Shown here one piece after another: positions 48,188 through 57,796 of a stretch of DNA of 63,996 nt. The DNA comes from Bacteroidales bacterium UBA5762 (GTDB taxonomy: Bacteria > Bacteroidota > Bacteroidia > Bacteroidales > TTA-H9), in contig DIEY01000007.1 in the NCBI GenBank assembly GCA_002418865.1, positions 20,148 to 84,143 of the forward strand. The letters are read 5' to 3'. Below the pieces are notes generated by a model. That model was not told where the DNA came from. It did not search any database and saw only the letters and a program-made list of their open reading frames with translations. The translations under genes were made by a program, and so were the position numbers. Within the stretch, counting starts at the first letter, position 1. Every line of letters starts with the position of its first letter.

Positions 48188-49915
48188 TTAATAATGAGGA
48201 GCATTTCTACCACATTCGGCAATGGTTTGATTAATTTCCATGATAAGATCACCTATATTTTCGGCAGCATCTATCAATAATTTATAATATTCTACCGATA
48301 AAGGATTGATTTTACCCTGTTCGATTTTTTCGGGTAGTTTGTTCTTGATCTTATTTCTTATTTTATTTATTCTTTCTTCAATTTGAAGCGAGTCAGTAAT
48401 ATCCATTTTATGGTATTCACCGCTTAAATTCTGAAAAAGCTGCCCAAAAGCCATAAGTACTTCGTCAAATAAACTCATGAGGTCTCTATATTGCTTTGGC
48501 GAAAACCAAACCTTTTCCTTCCCTTTTTCCTGAAGTGTAAGTAACATTTTTCGATTCACTTTGACGATATCTTGAATACGTTCCAAGGTAATAAACATCG
48601 TTCGATAACGTAATTGTCCTTCTCTACTCAATTCATCGAAGGGAATGGTTTGTAAATAAGCCGATATCTCATGATGATGTACTTGAATGGTCTGAAAAAG
48701 ATTTTTCAAATTACTGTTCTTTTGTTCGTCATTAGTTATTTCACTTGGAATGGCCGTTGAAACGATAAGTCGAAAAAGTTCTGTCACTTCCGATGCCAAT
48801 GTGGCAATTTCGTGTTTTACATGTAGAAGGTTGAACTCGGAAGTTGAGATAAAAAAAGGATTAAAATATTTAATTTGGTAATTTTTAGCTGAATACTTTT
48901 GGGGAATGATTGCATTGACAATGCTTGACATTTGAGGAATAAAATTGATCCAAATTGCGGTGGTCAACAAATTCATCAATGTATGAAGTGCCGACAAGGC
49001 GAAAGGTATGGATTGAGGAAAAATATTGGGATTTTTACTACTAATCCATTCAGTAAAAATTGTAATTATTTGAATGATAAACGGGAAGAAGATGAGAGCT
49101 AAAAGCATCAATGAAACATTGAAGATAAAATGCGAAAGAGCTGCACGTTTAGCCTTATAATTTCCTACAATTGCCGCAATATTAGCCGTGATGGTTGTAC
49201 CCACATTCTCGCCTATAACCATAGCTGCAGCATTTTCGTAAGTAATGAGTCCAGAAGTAGCCAAAGCAAAGGTAAAAACCAGCATAGCCGATGAAGATTG
49301 TAAGATAGCGGTGAGCAAAAAACCCGTAAGTACAAAAATGAGAACAGAGCTAAATCCTTCTTGGTTGTAAGTTTGTATCCAATGTATAAATTCTGGATGA
49401 GTGGTTAGGTTCTGGCTTTGTGACATTAAAAAGTTAAGACCCATAAAAAGCAATGCAAAACCAATGAAAAACTCTCCCCATGCTCGTGTTGTTGATTTTT
49501 TAGCAAACAATAGAATAAAACCCAAAGCAATGATAGGCAAGGCGAATTGGGAAAGATCGAAACTATAACCGATTAAAGAAATTACCCATGCTTTCAGTGT
49601 AGTGCCAATATTTGCACCCATTATAAGCGAAAAAGCCTGAGGAAAAGTCAATAGATTTGCCGAACATAATCCAACTACCATAACAGTAGTTGCCGAGGAA
49701 GATTGAAGTGCAGCAGTGATGACCAGTCCAGACAATACTCCTCTTAAGGGATTTTGAGCCAATTGCGAAATAAAATTCCTTAAATTTTGTCCAGCCACCT
49801 TCTGCAAAGCCTCACTCATCAGCTTCATACCGAAGAGGAATAAACATATAGCCCCTACAATTGACAATATCGTTACAACCACAGCGTAAAATGCTATCGA
49901 ATTTTCAACTTGCAA
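48188..49915 (-). CDS. Na/Pi-cotransporter family protein with PhoU-like domain
   Basis: A 575-residue membrane protein. The two repeats of the NptA/YjbB fold carry the twin signatures ALQSSSATTVMVVG and ILQSSSAMLVFTFA, with GANIGTT and GENVGTT nearby. About eight to ten membrane helices lie in residues 1-320. The last 200 residues are helical and PhoU-like (HEISAYLQTIPFDELSREGQLR). It probably moves phosphate with sodium across the inner membrane. It is the first or single gene of its unit, with a 63-base gap to the HAD gene upstream. Confidence 0.9.
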   Translation of the reverse strand: MQVENSIAFYAVVVTILSIVGAICLFLFGMKLMSEALQKVAGQNLRNFISQLAQNPLRGVLSGLVITAALQSSSATTVMVVGLCSANLLTFPQAFSLIMGANIGTTLKAWVISLIGYSFDLSQFALPIIALGFILLFAKKSTTRAWGEFFIGFALLFMGLNFLMSQSQNLTTHPEFIHWIQTYNQEGFSSVLIFVLTGFLLTAILQSSSAMLVFTFALATSGLITYENAAAMVIGENVGTTITANIAAIVGNYKAKRAALSHFIFNVSLMLLALIFFPFIIQIITIFTEWISSKNPNIFPQSIPFALSALHTLMNLLTTAIWINFIPQMSSIVNAIIPQKYSAKNYQIKYFNPFFISTSEFNLLHVKHEIATLASEVTELFRLIVSTAIPSEITNDEQKNSNLKNLFQTIQVHHHEISAYLQTIPFDELSREGQLRYRTMFITLERIQDIVKVNRKMLLTLQEKGKEKVWFSPKQYRDLMSLFDEVLMAFGQLFQNLSGEYHKMDITDSLQIEERINKIRNKIKNKLPEKIEQGKINPLSVEYYKLLIDAAENIGDLIMEINQTIAECGRNAPHY

Positions 49916-49978
49916 AACAAGTTAAAATACAGTAAATAAAAGGCTTCTAAAGTAAGATTTAATGATTACTTAAAATTA

Positions 49979-50656
49979 TCAATAAGCAAGTTCATCAAAC
50001 AATAAATCGATATGATGTTCCTTAAAATGCAGCAATGAGGGAAGGATGAGATCGGCAAGCAAAAAGCGTAAATCTAATGAGTTTTGTTGGGCCGGTATTG
50101 CAATGGCTTTCATTTTTGCCGCTTTGGCAGCAATTATGCCATTGAGTGCATCTTCGAAAACAACACAGTTTGTTGGTTCTACACCTAATTTTTTGGCAGA
50201 TGTCAGAAATACGCCTGGATGTGGCTTCCCATAATGTTCTTCAGTAGCACTATAAATAACCTTGAAATGCTGATGAATATTCAGTTTTTGTAATCCCAAA
50301 TGGATGATATCGTAAGGAGAAGAGGAAGCAAGAGCCAAAGTGATGCCACGCGATTGGAAAAAATGCAAAATATAAACACATCCTGGCAAACCTTTGGCTT
50401 TTTCAGCAATCAATCTTTTTGCCTCAAGGATGATTTGCTGTTCTATCGAAAGAGGATCGAACAGGTTAGTAGGTGAATTTTGGCTCAAAAATCTAATGCT
50501 TTCATCCACTCTATATCCTTTCACTTTTTGGCACATTTCAGGAGTGATTTGTATGCCATGGCGTGCAAAAATGTTTATCTCGGCTTCTTCCCACAAGGGT
50601 TCTGAATCGATAAGCAAGCCATCGAGATCGAAAATAGCTGCCTGAAGTGATTTCAT
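49979..50656 (-). CDS. HAD-superfamily phosphatase, YniC/beta-phosphoglucomutase-like
   Basis: A 225-residue HAD hydrolase of subfamily IA. Motif 1 is FDLDGLLIDSEPLWEEAE with nucleophile Asp10 and Asp12, like the hexitol-phosphate phosphatase YniC. Motif 2 is LALASSSPYD, motif 3 includes KPHPGVF, and motif 4 is VVFEDALNGIIAAK. It removes phosphate from a sugar phosphate in the cytosol; the exact sugar is not visible. It starts only six bases after the stop of the MalY/PatB gene, so the two are co-transcribed. Confidence 0.88.
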   Translation of the reverse strand: MKSLQAAIFDLDGLLIDSEPLWEEAEINIFARHGIQITPEMCQKVKGYRVDESIRFLSQNSPTNLFDPLSIEQQIILEAKRLIAEKAKGLPGCVYILHFFQSRGITLALASSSPYDIIHLGLQKLNIHQHFKVIYSATEEHYGKPHPGVFLTSAKKLGVEPTNCVVFEDALNGIIAAKAAKMKAIAIPAQQNSLDLRFLLADLILPSLLHFKEHHIDLLFDELAY

Positions 50657-50662
50657 TCTTTT

Positions 50663-51820
50663 TTACAAGATGTTTCTTAAATTATGAAGAGCTTTTTCGA
50701 GAACAGCATGGGGGCAGGCAATGTTCATACGCATAAAGCCTTTCCCTTCAATCCCGAATTCTTCTCCGCGGTTTAATCCTAAATGAGCTTGATGAATTAG
50801 TAGTGAATGAAGTTTATCTGTAGGAAGGTTAAAATCGCGAAAATCAAGCCACAGCAAATAAGTAGCTTCGGGTTGCACAAGATGTATGGGTTTGAGATGT
50901 TTGGCAATGTAATCACTTGCTATCATTACCGATTGGTGAAGATAGGCGAGCAATTCTTTAAGCCACTCCTCACCTTGATTGTATGCAGCCTCAAAGGCAA
51001 TATTTCCCATAATGTTTCCCATTTGTAAATGATAACGTTCGAGAGTGCTATTATAAATTCTGCGCTTCTCTGAATCAGGAATCAGGATGGCACTTGTAGA
51101 TAAACCCGCCAAATTGAAGGTTTTACTAGGAGCAAAACAGCTAACGGAATTCTTGTTTAATTTTGGATCGAGCGAAAGAAAGGGTGTATGATGAAAGCCT
51201 GGATATATGATATCGGAATGAATCTCATCAGAAATAATCATGACATCATTTTTAAGGCATATTTCAGAAAGTTTTTCTAGTTCCCATTTTTCCCAAACTC
51301 TACCTACGGGGTTATGAGGATTGGACAAGATGAGCATTTTAGCATCAGTTGCCTTTATACTTAAGTCGTCGAAATCCATAACATATCTATTCCCGTCGAA
51401 CAGTAAAGGATTATACACAACGACCCGATGATGAGCCAGAGGAACTTCAAAAAATGGAGGATAAATGGGTGGCTGTACAATAATTTTATCGCCCGGCTCA
51501 GTAAAAGCCAATAATAGCACCATAAGGCCAGTAACCACTCCTGGACTAAAGCTAACTATCTCTGGATCGATTTGAAGAGAATGTTGTCGTAATAACCAAC
51601 GGGCAAGACTTTCGTTAAAATCTTGCCCTCGAAAAGAATATCCTAATATGGGATGATTTAAACGCTGATGCATGGCATCGAGAATAAAATCGGGAGTAGC
51701 AAAATCCATATCTGCCACCCACAATGGTATAACATCTTCGGTACCAAAAACCTGATAGCGCAAATCGTATTTTACACACGAGGTTCCTTCTCGTGGAATA
51801 TAAGTATCAAAATCAATCAT
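50663..51820 (-). CDS. MalY/PatB-type PLP-dependent C-S lyase (cystathionine beta-lyase)
   Basis: A 385-residue fold-type I aminotransferase-like enzyme. The N-terminus IPLWVADMDFATPDF is the MalY/PatB signature. The PLP lysine is Lys233 in FAPSKTFNLAGLSTS, and ISDEIHSDIIYPG (Asp198) holds the pyridine-nitrogen contact. It cleaves cystathionine or cysteine C-S bonds, giving pyruvate, ammonia and homocysteine or sulfide. It lies in a minus-strand pair with the HAD phosphatase; the gcvT gene is 65 bases upstream. Confidence 0.92.
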   Translation of the reverse strand: MIDFDTYIPREGTSCVKYDLRYQVFGTEDVIPLWVADMDFATPDFILDAMHQRLNHPILGYSFRGQDFNESLARWLLRQHSLQIDPEIVSFSPGVVTGLMVLLLAFTEPGDKIIVQPPIYPPFFEVPLAHHRVVVYNPLLFDGNRYVMDFDDLSIKATDAKMLILSNPHNPVGRVWEKWELEKLSEICLKNDVMIISDEIHSDIIYPGFHHTPFLSLDPKLNKNSVSCFAPSKTFNLAGLSTSAILIPDSEKRRIYNSTLERYHLQMGNIMGNIAFEAAYNQGEEWLKELLAYLHQSVMIASDYIAKHLKPIHLVQPEATYLLWLDFRDFNLPTDKLHSLLIHQAHLGLNRGEEFGIEGKGFMRMNIACPHAVLEKALHNLRNIL

Positions 51821-51885
51821 CGTATAAAAGTAAAATGAATCGAAAACACAGAAAATTTTTAGGATTCTCTGTAAATATCAAGCGA

Positions 51886-52995
51886 TTATTCTCCCTTATA
51901 AAATGGCAATTTTACTACTTCGGCCTTGAGAAGTTTTCCTCTTACATCGATAAAAATTTCACTTCCTAATTGAGAAAATTCTATAGGCACATAACCCAGA
52001 CCAATAGGTATATTAAGTGAAGGCGACATAGTTCCCGATGTAACTTCTCCAATTTTATTTCCTGAAGCATTGCAAATGGGATAATGCTGACGCGGGATGC
52101 CTTTATCTTTCAGAACAAATCCAACCAGTTTTCGCTTTAGGCCGTCTTTTTTCTGCTGAAGAAGATATTCTTTATCGATAAAGTTTTTAGTATCGGTAAA
52201 CTTTGTTATCCATCCCAAACCAGCCTCGAGCGGAGAGGTTGTATCATCGATATCATTGCCATAGAGGCAAAATCCCATTTCGAGTCGTAGTGTATCTCGA
52301 GCCCCCAAACCGATAGGTTTTATACCATACTCTTTTCCGGCTTCGAAAACAGCTTTCCAAATTGTATCGGCGGCTTCGTTGGGCATGTAAATCTCGCATC
52401 CGCCGCTTCCGGTATAACCTGTTGTGGATAGCAAAATATTTTTAATTCCAGCAAATTCTAGATATTTCCAAGTATAATATTCCATGTCGAGGATGGATGC
52501 TGAGGTTAGCTTTTGCATGGCTTTCAGAGCCAAAGGGCCTTGTATGGCAAGTTGGGCAGTTTCGTCTGAGGCATTGTAAACATCCCTTCCAATTTGCATC
52601 CCCAAAGCCAAGGCATGTTGCGTAATCCAGTTCCAGTCTTTTTCAATATTTGCAGCATTAACAACAAGTAGATAAGATTGGGCAGTGATTCTGTAAACAA
52701 GAATATCGTCTACTATTCCGCCCTTCCCATTGGGCATGCATGAATATTGAACCTTTCCATCATAAAGCTTAGCAACATCATTAGTAGTAATGTATTGAAG
52801 TAAATCAAGGGCTTGGGGGCCTCTTACCCATATCTCGCCCATGTGAGAAACATCGAAAACACCAACACTTTTCCGTACAGTGAGATGCTCTGCAATTACC
52901 CCTTCATATTGTATGGGCATGTTGTATCCAGCAAAAGGCATCATTTTTGCCCCTAAAGCAACGTGAAATTTCGTAAATGGAGTATTTTTCATCAT
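51886..52995 (-). CDS. gcvT: Glycine cleavage system T protein (aminomethyltransferase)
   Basis: A 369-residue protein with the GcvT opening FHVALGAKMMPFAGYNMPIQY, then GVFDVSHMGEIWVRG, GGIVDDILVYR, and GYTGSGGCEIYMPN in the middle, all folate-binding aminomethyltransferase signatures. It takes the aminomethyl group from the lipoylated H protein to tetrahydrofolate, releasing ammonia. The P and H genes are not in the window. A start at the second Met is equally possible. The upstream spacer to the LysM gene is 110 bases. Confidence 0.95.
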   Translation of the reverse strand: MMKNTPFTKFHVALGAKMMPFAGYNMPIQYEGVIAEHLTVRKSVGVFDVSHMGEIWVRGPQALDLLQYITTNDVAKLYDGKVQYSCMPNGKGGIVDDILVYRITAQSYLLVVNAANIEKDWNWITQHALALGMQIGRDVYNASDETAQLAIQGPLALKAMQKLTSASILDMEYYTWKYLEFAGIKNILLSTTGYTGSGGCEIYMPNEAADTIWKAVFEAGKEYGIKPIGLGARDTLRLEMGFCLYGNDIDDTTSPLEAGLGWITKFTDTKNFIDKEYLLQQKKDGLKRKLVGFVLKDKGIPRQHYPICNASGNKIGEVTSGTMSPSLNIPIGLGYVPIEFSQLGSEIFIDVRGKLLKAEVVKLPFYKGE

Positions 52996-53105
52996 TAAAA
53001 TTTTTTTAAAAAATGTATTTGATATATCTCAGATCATTATCAAACTTTAACAGAAGCTAGTGCAAAGGTATAAATTGCCCTCTAATTAGAGATGAGGCAA
53101 AATAG

Positions 53106-55277
53106 TTAACGGTTGACTATAACTGGACGATAGCCAATATATTGGTAGATATTCCAGAATGAATTCACTAAACCATTGGGTTTTAGCCATTTAAAAGAAT
53201 AATTGGATTGAATACCGCTCAAATGCAAAAATGGTAAACAATCACGAAAATCTTTCCCATAATTCATCAAGGCATGACCAAAATACCAAGTAATATCGAA
53301 TCCTGCAAAAGCGAGTTCATCGGGTTCAGCCATAAACCTTTCGCGATAACGATATAAGAAATTCTGAACATTTTCGTCGTAATAATCAACAATATAAGGT
53401 GTTAAAAAATGCACATCGTTTTCAATCAAGGCTGATATTTCGGCATTTTTCATGTCGGCCCATAATGGCAAGCCAATAAGCGAAAATCTCAAAGTATCGT
53501 TCAGAGTACTTAAATTTCGCAAAAGATTGATATTAAATGCTTCGTTTTCGGAAAAAACGATTAAATAATTGCTATAGCCTGGTATGATTGCCGATTTTAC
53601 TCTGCTTAAGCTATCGTCAAGAAATCTAATGGTAGTACCTTCGGCAAAATGGCCTTCTTCTAAATGCCGTTGAAGCAGTGTAAGAAGCTTATCAGTGTAA
53701 TTTTTAAATAAGTTTTTATTGTTGCGCAGTATGATAATATTTTGTTTGCCAGATTTTGAGCTTAAAAATTGAACAACTGCTTCGGGTTGAAAATCTTCAG
53801 AAGGATATGGTTTTATGATATATTCGTTATTCGATATTATTTCATCTCTTTTTGAAACTGCATTAACAGTGGGAATTTTATTCCTTTTGGCAAAATCGGC
53901 AATTAAATCAAAGTTTTTGCTGAAAGCCAAGCTAATAATCAAATCCATGGATTTTAATTCTGGTTTTTGCAATAATCTTTGGGTTTCTTCCAAATCGCTG
54001 CCCAAATCATAAACAAATATTTTTGCACGAAGACCAATTTTTTGGAGTGAGTCAAGAGCTACAAGCATACCTTCGTAAAATGGTAAATATTTGAAGGCGG
54101 CCAATTCTCCCGATTTTTTGCTATAGGCTGTATGCTGACTTGGAAAATTGGATGAAGCTTTCAGCATAAAAGGCATAATAACAGCAACTTTAAACTCTTC
54201 GTTTTTAAAACGATACGTAGGGGTACAAACCGCAGTAAAAGGCGTTGTTTCTATCTCGGCAGCAGGCTGAACAACTTCTGTCTCTTGTGGCTCTATAGCT
54301 TGGATAGGGATTTTGATAGGTGTACTTTCTGCGATTTTTTTGTCGATATTTGGATTGGCTTTTTTTAGATCCTCCTCTCCTACTTCGTATTTATTGGCTA
54401 TTTTTTGTAAATTTTCTTTTGGCTCGGCTATATGAGTGATGTAAGAAGTTGCCCTTCGTTTAGGAATGAGGATGATTTGGCCTTCTTTGATGTTTTCAGT
54501 AAGTCCCTGATTGAACATTTTTAGAGAATCTATACTAATACGATTTTTCCGAGCTATACCGTAAAGGCTCTCCTGTTTCTGAACTTTATATTCGATGAAT
54601 CCTCTTTCTTGTGGTTTTATTCCAGGTTTTCCAATCTGAAGTTCTTGACCTATTTTCAAACCTTCTTTAACTTGAGGATTCCACTCGATAATATCGGCTA
54701 TGGTAACTCCAAATTTCCGACTGATAGAATACAAGGTTTCCTTTTCACTGACTTTATAAGTAATAAATCCTTCTTTTGTCGATGCATAATGATTTGTATC
54801 AGGTAATTGTTGGGTTTTTAATAATGCAGAATAATCGAGTGGAATTTTGATGACCTGATCGGCAGGAAGTGATTGTGTGCCCACTCCAGGGTTGAGGGTT
54901 TCGATGCCTTCTATTGGAACGCCATAGATATTGGCGATACTTTGGAGGCTTTCGCCAGCTTTGGTTATATGATAAATAAAATTATTCGGATTATATGGGC
55001 TTAATTCGGACGGCTTCGAAGGAATCTTCAACTGCTGCCCAACTTTTAGGACTTCGGTTGCTTCAGGATTATATTTAATGATCTCGTTAATAGATACTTT
55101 ATAAGCAAAAGAAATTCTATAGAGGGTTTGGCCTGGTTCTACCGTATGAACCCAGAAAGTCATGCCATTTTCGGTGATTTTTTGTTGAGATACCACAACC
55201 TCAACAGGCTCCTGAGCTTTTAAAGTAATGAAAATGAAACCCAGTACAAAGGTGATGATAAAAAATCTTAGCTTCAT
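53106..55277 (-). CDS. Exported five-LysM protein with periplasmic-receptor-like C-terminus
   Basis: A 723-residue protein with a signal peptide (to TLKAQEP). Five LysM modules follow between about 25 and 330; typical starts are VEPGQTLYRISFAYKVS, AGESLQSIANIYGVP, EKETLYSISRKFGVT, KQESLYGIARKNRIS and PKENLQKIANKYEVG. They bind peptidoglycan. The last 380 residues resemble the type 1 periplasmic-binding (amino-acid ABC receptor) fold: VAVIMPFML at the start, and AFAGFDITWYFGHAL near the end. The role is unknown; a cell-wall sensor or lytic-enzyme regulator is possible. It starts 13 bases after the guaA stop, so it is likely co-transcribed. Confidence 0.85.
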   Translation of the reverse strand: MKLRFFIITFVLGFIFITLKAQEPVEVVVSQQKITENGMTFWVHTVEPGQTLYRISFAYKVSINEIIKYNPEATEVLKVGQQLKIPSKPSELSPYNPNNFIYHITKAGESLQSIANIYGVPIEGIETLNPGVGTQSLPADQVIKIPLDYSALLKTQQLPDTNHYASTKEGFITYKVSEKETLYSISRKFGVTIADIIEWNPQVKEGLKIGQELQIGKPGIKPQERGFIEYKVQKQESLYGIARKNRISIDSLKMFNQGLTENIKEGQIILIPKRRATSYITHIAEPKENLQKIANKYEVGEEDLKKANPNIDKKIAESTPIKIPIQAIEPQETEVVQPAAEIETTPFTAVCTPTYRFKNEEFKVAVIMPFMLKASSNFPSQHTAYSKKSGELAAFKYLPFYEGMLVALDSLQKIGLRAKIFVYDLGSDLEETQRLLQKPELKSMDLIISLAFSKNFDLIADFAKRNKIPTVNAVSKRDEIISNNEYIIKPYPSEDFQPEAVVQFLSSKSGKQNIIILRNNKNLFKNYTDKLLTLLQRHLEEGHFAEGTTIRFLDDSLSRVKSAIIPGYSNYLIVFSENEAFNINLLRNLSTLNDTLRFSLIGLPLWADMKNAEISALIENDVHFLTPYIVDYYDENVQNFLYRYRERFMAEPDELAFAGFDITWYFGHALMNYGKDFRDCLPFLHLSGIQSNYSFKWLKPNGLVNSFWNIYQYIGYRPVIVNR

Positions 55278-55289
55278 GATTTCGAATAA

Positions 55290-56819
55290 TTATTCCCACT
55301 CGATTGTAGCGGGAGGTTTCGAACTAATATCGTAGACCACACGGTTAATACCTTTCACATGGTTAATTAAATTGCTGGAGACCTGAGCCAAAAAATCGTA
55401 AGGCAACCGAGACCAATCGGCCGTCATACCGTCGGTTGACTGGACTGAACGAATTGCAAGTACATTTTCATAAGTCCTTTCATCACCCATTACGCCTACG
55501 GCTTTTACAGGCAGCAAAACTACAAAAGCTTGCCAAACTGTGTCGTAAAGTCCGGCTTGTTTAAGCGCCTCAATAAAAATGGCATCGGCTTCACGTAAGA
55601 TATCGAGGCTTTCACGGGTAATTTCACCTATAACTCTAATACCCAATCCAGGCCCAGGGAAAGGATGTCGACTTAAAAATTCTTTGCCAATCCCAAGCTC
55701 CTTACCCACTCTTCTCACCTCATCTTTGAATAGACTTTTCAAAGGTTCAACTATCTTGAGATGCATTGTTGCAGGTAATCCGCCAACGTTATGATGCGAT
55801 TTTATTGTAGCCGATGGACCATTGACCGAAACCGATTCGATGACATCAGGATAAATCGTCCCCTGCCCTAACCATTTTATTCCTTCTAACTTACTGGCTT
55901 CTTTGTCGAAAGTCTCTATAAAAATCCTCCCAATGGTTTTGCGTTTTGCCTCAGGTTCGGATATTCCTTTGAGAGCCTCTAGAAATTGCTCGGATGCATC
56001 TATGGCTTTGACATTCAGCTGCATTCTTTGATAGGATGCCAACACATTCCGAAACTCATCCTTTCTTAATAATCCATTATCTATAAAAAGGCAATGCAAA
56101 TGATTCCCAATGGCTTTGGATAAAAGCACAGCCGCCACCGTAGAATCCACGCCACCCGACAAGCCCAAAATCACTTCATCGTTGCCAATAAGCTGCTTTA
56201 AATGTTCAATGCTTTCTTCAATAAATGACTTTGGTGTCCAATCTTGAGTGCAACCACAAATATCTACCACAAAATTCTTTAGCAAAGTAGTGCCTTCCAT
56301 TGTATGAAAGACTTCTGGATGAAATTGTATGCCCCATATTTTTTCATTTCTCACTTCGAATCCAGCTACTTTCACATCGGCTGTCGAAGCAATAATTTCG
56401 AAATTGTCAGGAATATCAAGAATTGTATCCCCATGCGACATCCACACTTGAGTATTGGGGCTCAAACCATGCAAAAGAGGATTTTTTGTATCTATATACT
56501 GCAGATTTGCTCTTCCATATTCACGAGTTTCGCATACATCGACTTTACCTCCTGAAATTTTCGAGATATATTGAGCTCCATAACATATTCCCAAAATAGG
56601 AATTTCCCCTCTGAAGTCGGATAAATCGACCACTGGTGCACCGCTTTGATTCACCGAATAAGGGCTACCACTGAGTATTACACCTTTGATATTAAGATTG
56701 AATTCGGGAATATTATGAAAGGGGTATATTTCACAATACACATTTAGCTCGCGTACTCTCCTGGCAATTAATTGAGTATATTGTGAGCCAAAATCCAAAA
56801 TAATGATGGTTTCGTGCAT
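55290..56819 (-). CDS. guaA: GMP synthase (glutamine-hydrolysing)
   Basis: A 509-residue enzyme. The class I glutamine amidotransferase domain (1-190) has the nucleophile Cys79 in LGICYGAQY and His167/Glu169 in GIQFHPEVF. The ATP-pyrophosphatase domain carries the P-loop LGLSGGVDSTVAA (221-226) and the C-terminal dimerisation domain ends DISSKPPATIEWE, as in all GuaA. It aminates XMP to GMP. The ATG at 56819 (MHETIII) matches the family start; an ATG nine bases upstream (56828) is also possible. A clear promoter lies at 56854-56885. Confidence 0.96.
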   Translation of the reverse strand: MHETIIILDFGSQYTQLIARRVRELNVYCEIYPFHNIPEFNLNIKGVILSGSPYSVNQSGAPVVDLSDFRGEIPILGICYGAQYISKISGGKVDVCETREYGRANLQYIDTKNPLLHGLSPNTQVWMSHGDTILDIPDNFEIIASTADVKVAGFEVRNEKIWGIQFHPEVFHTMEGTTLLKNFVVDICGCTQDWTPKSFIEESIEHLKQLIGNDEVILGLSGGVDSTVAAVLLSKAIGNHLHCLFIDNGLLRKDEFRNVLASYQRMQLNVKAIDASEQFLEALKGISEPEAKRKTIGRIFIETFDKEASKLEGIKWLGQGTIYPDVIESVSVNGPSATIKSHHNVGGLPATMHLKIVEPLKSLFKDEVRRVGKELGIGKEFLSRHPFPGPGLGIRVIGEITRESLDILREADAIFIEALKQAGLYDTVWQAFVVLLPVKAVGVMGDERTYENVLAIRSVQSTDGMTADWSRLPYDFLAQVSSNLINHVKGINRVVYDISSKPPATIEWE

Positions 56820-56853
56820 CTGAATCATTTAATTGAGAAACCCGAAATTTGCG

Positions 56854-56885
56854 CAAAATTACATATCTTGCAGTTGAAAAACCAA
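56854..56885 (-). promoter_or_regulatory. Bacteroidota-type promoter of guaA
   Basis: On the minus strand TTG (56883-56885) is followed after 21 bases by TAATTTTG (56854-56861), matching TTTG-N17-23-TAnnTTTG. The guaA start is 34 bases downstream. Confidence 0.65.
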
Positions 56886-56922
56886 TTTCATTTCGAAGGT
56901 AATATCTAAAAAGCTTTATACA

Positions 56923-57468
56923 ATGACAACATCCGATAAAATCTTACTTCCGCCTTCGCCTATGATTTATCCCTTACCCGCAGTTCTGGTTTCATGTGGC
57001 ACATTACAACATCCAAATGTGATTACTATTGCATGGACAGGGACGATTTGTTCTAAACCTGCTATGTGTTATATCTCTGTGCGTCCCCAAAGATTTTCTC
57101 ATCATTTAATAAAAGAAACAGGGGATTTTGTGATTAACCTTTGTGATGATTCCATGTTGCGTATAGTTGATTGGTGTGGCACTCATTCAGGCCGAAAAGT
57201 AGATAAATTTAAGGAAATGCATCTTACAGCTTTACAAGCCGAAATGGTGAAAGCTCCTTTAGTGAAAGAAGCTCTGGTCAATATTGAGTGCAAGGTGAAA
57301 GAAATTAAAACCCTGGGTTCTCACGATATGTTTATATCAGAAGTTGTTCAGGTTCATTCAGATAGATCACTATTTGACAAAAACGGAAAATTTCAGCCCC
57401 AAAAGGCTAATTGGTTCGTTTATAATCATGAGTTGTATCAAAGGGTGCAGCCTGAAATTGGGGAATGA
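56923..57468 (+). CDS. Flavin reductase family protein (FMN-binding split barrel)
   Basis: A 181-residue protein of the flavin-reductase-like (DIM6/NTAB) family. It opens PLPAVLVSCGT, then VITIAWTGTICSKPAMCYISVRP and HHLIKETGDFVINLC, the FMN-binding strands. It would reduce or bind FMN with NAD(P)H in the cytosol. It diverges from guaA with a 94- to 103-base spacer. Its partner enzyme is not visible. Confidence 0.85.
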   Translation: MTTSDKILLPPSPMIYPLPAVLVSCGTLQHPNVITIAWTGTICSKPAMCYISVRPQRFSHHLIKETGDFVINLCDDSMLRIVDWCGTHSGRKVDKFKEMHLTALQAEMVKAPLVKEALVNIECKVKEIKTLGSHDMFISEVVQVHSDRSLFDKNGKFQPQKANWFVYNHELYQRVQPEIGE

Positions 57469-57796
57469 ATATTTATAGGCTAAATGATGGAAATATTTGT
57501 CGAAGAACATCAGCCTGCAGACTATCAGTAGCTTGAATAGAAAACCAACACCATGATTGCGGGAATATATTTTTACATATTGCTTACCGACGATGTGGTG
57601 ATGGTAAAGAAAATGATTTTGATAAAGTAAATGCAGCTTCAGCTCTATGACCTATTAGTCAGGTTGTAGTTATAACCTATGAAGGATTTTTATGACAATG
57701 AAATATCCTTACATTTGGAGGCAATATTTATATTCTGATAACGTAATAAATTTAATTCCAGCAGATTTATTTTTTTTATTCATAAAAACATTAGCA
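57469..57796. other. Non-coding spacer, 328 bases
   Basis: Between the flavin reductase and the CAP protein. An in-frame ATG at 57692 exists, but its translation before 57797 lacks any family feature, so the spacer is treated as non-coding. No promoter box or stem stands out. Confidence 0.4.

Noticed and set aside
57692..57796. 35-codon extension upstream of the CAP protein
   Set aside because: The residues before MKFKLLGM hide the signal peptide and look random; the inner ATG is preferred.
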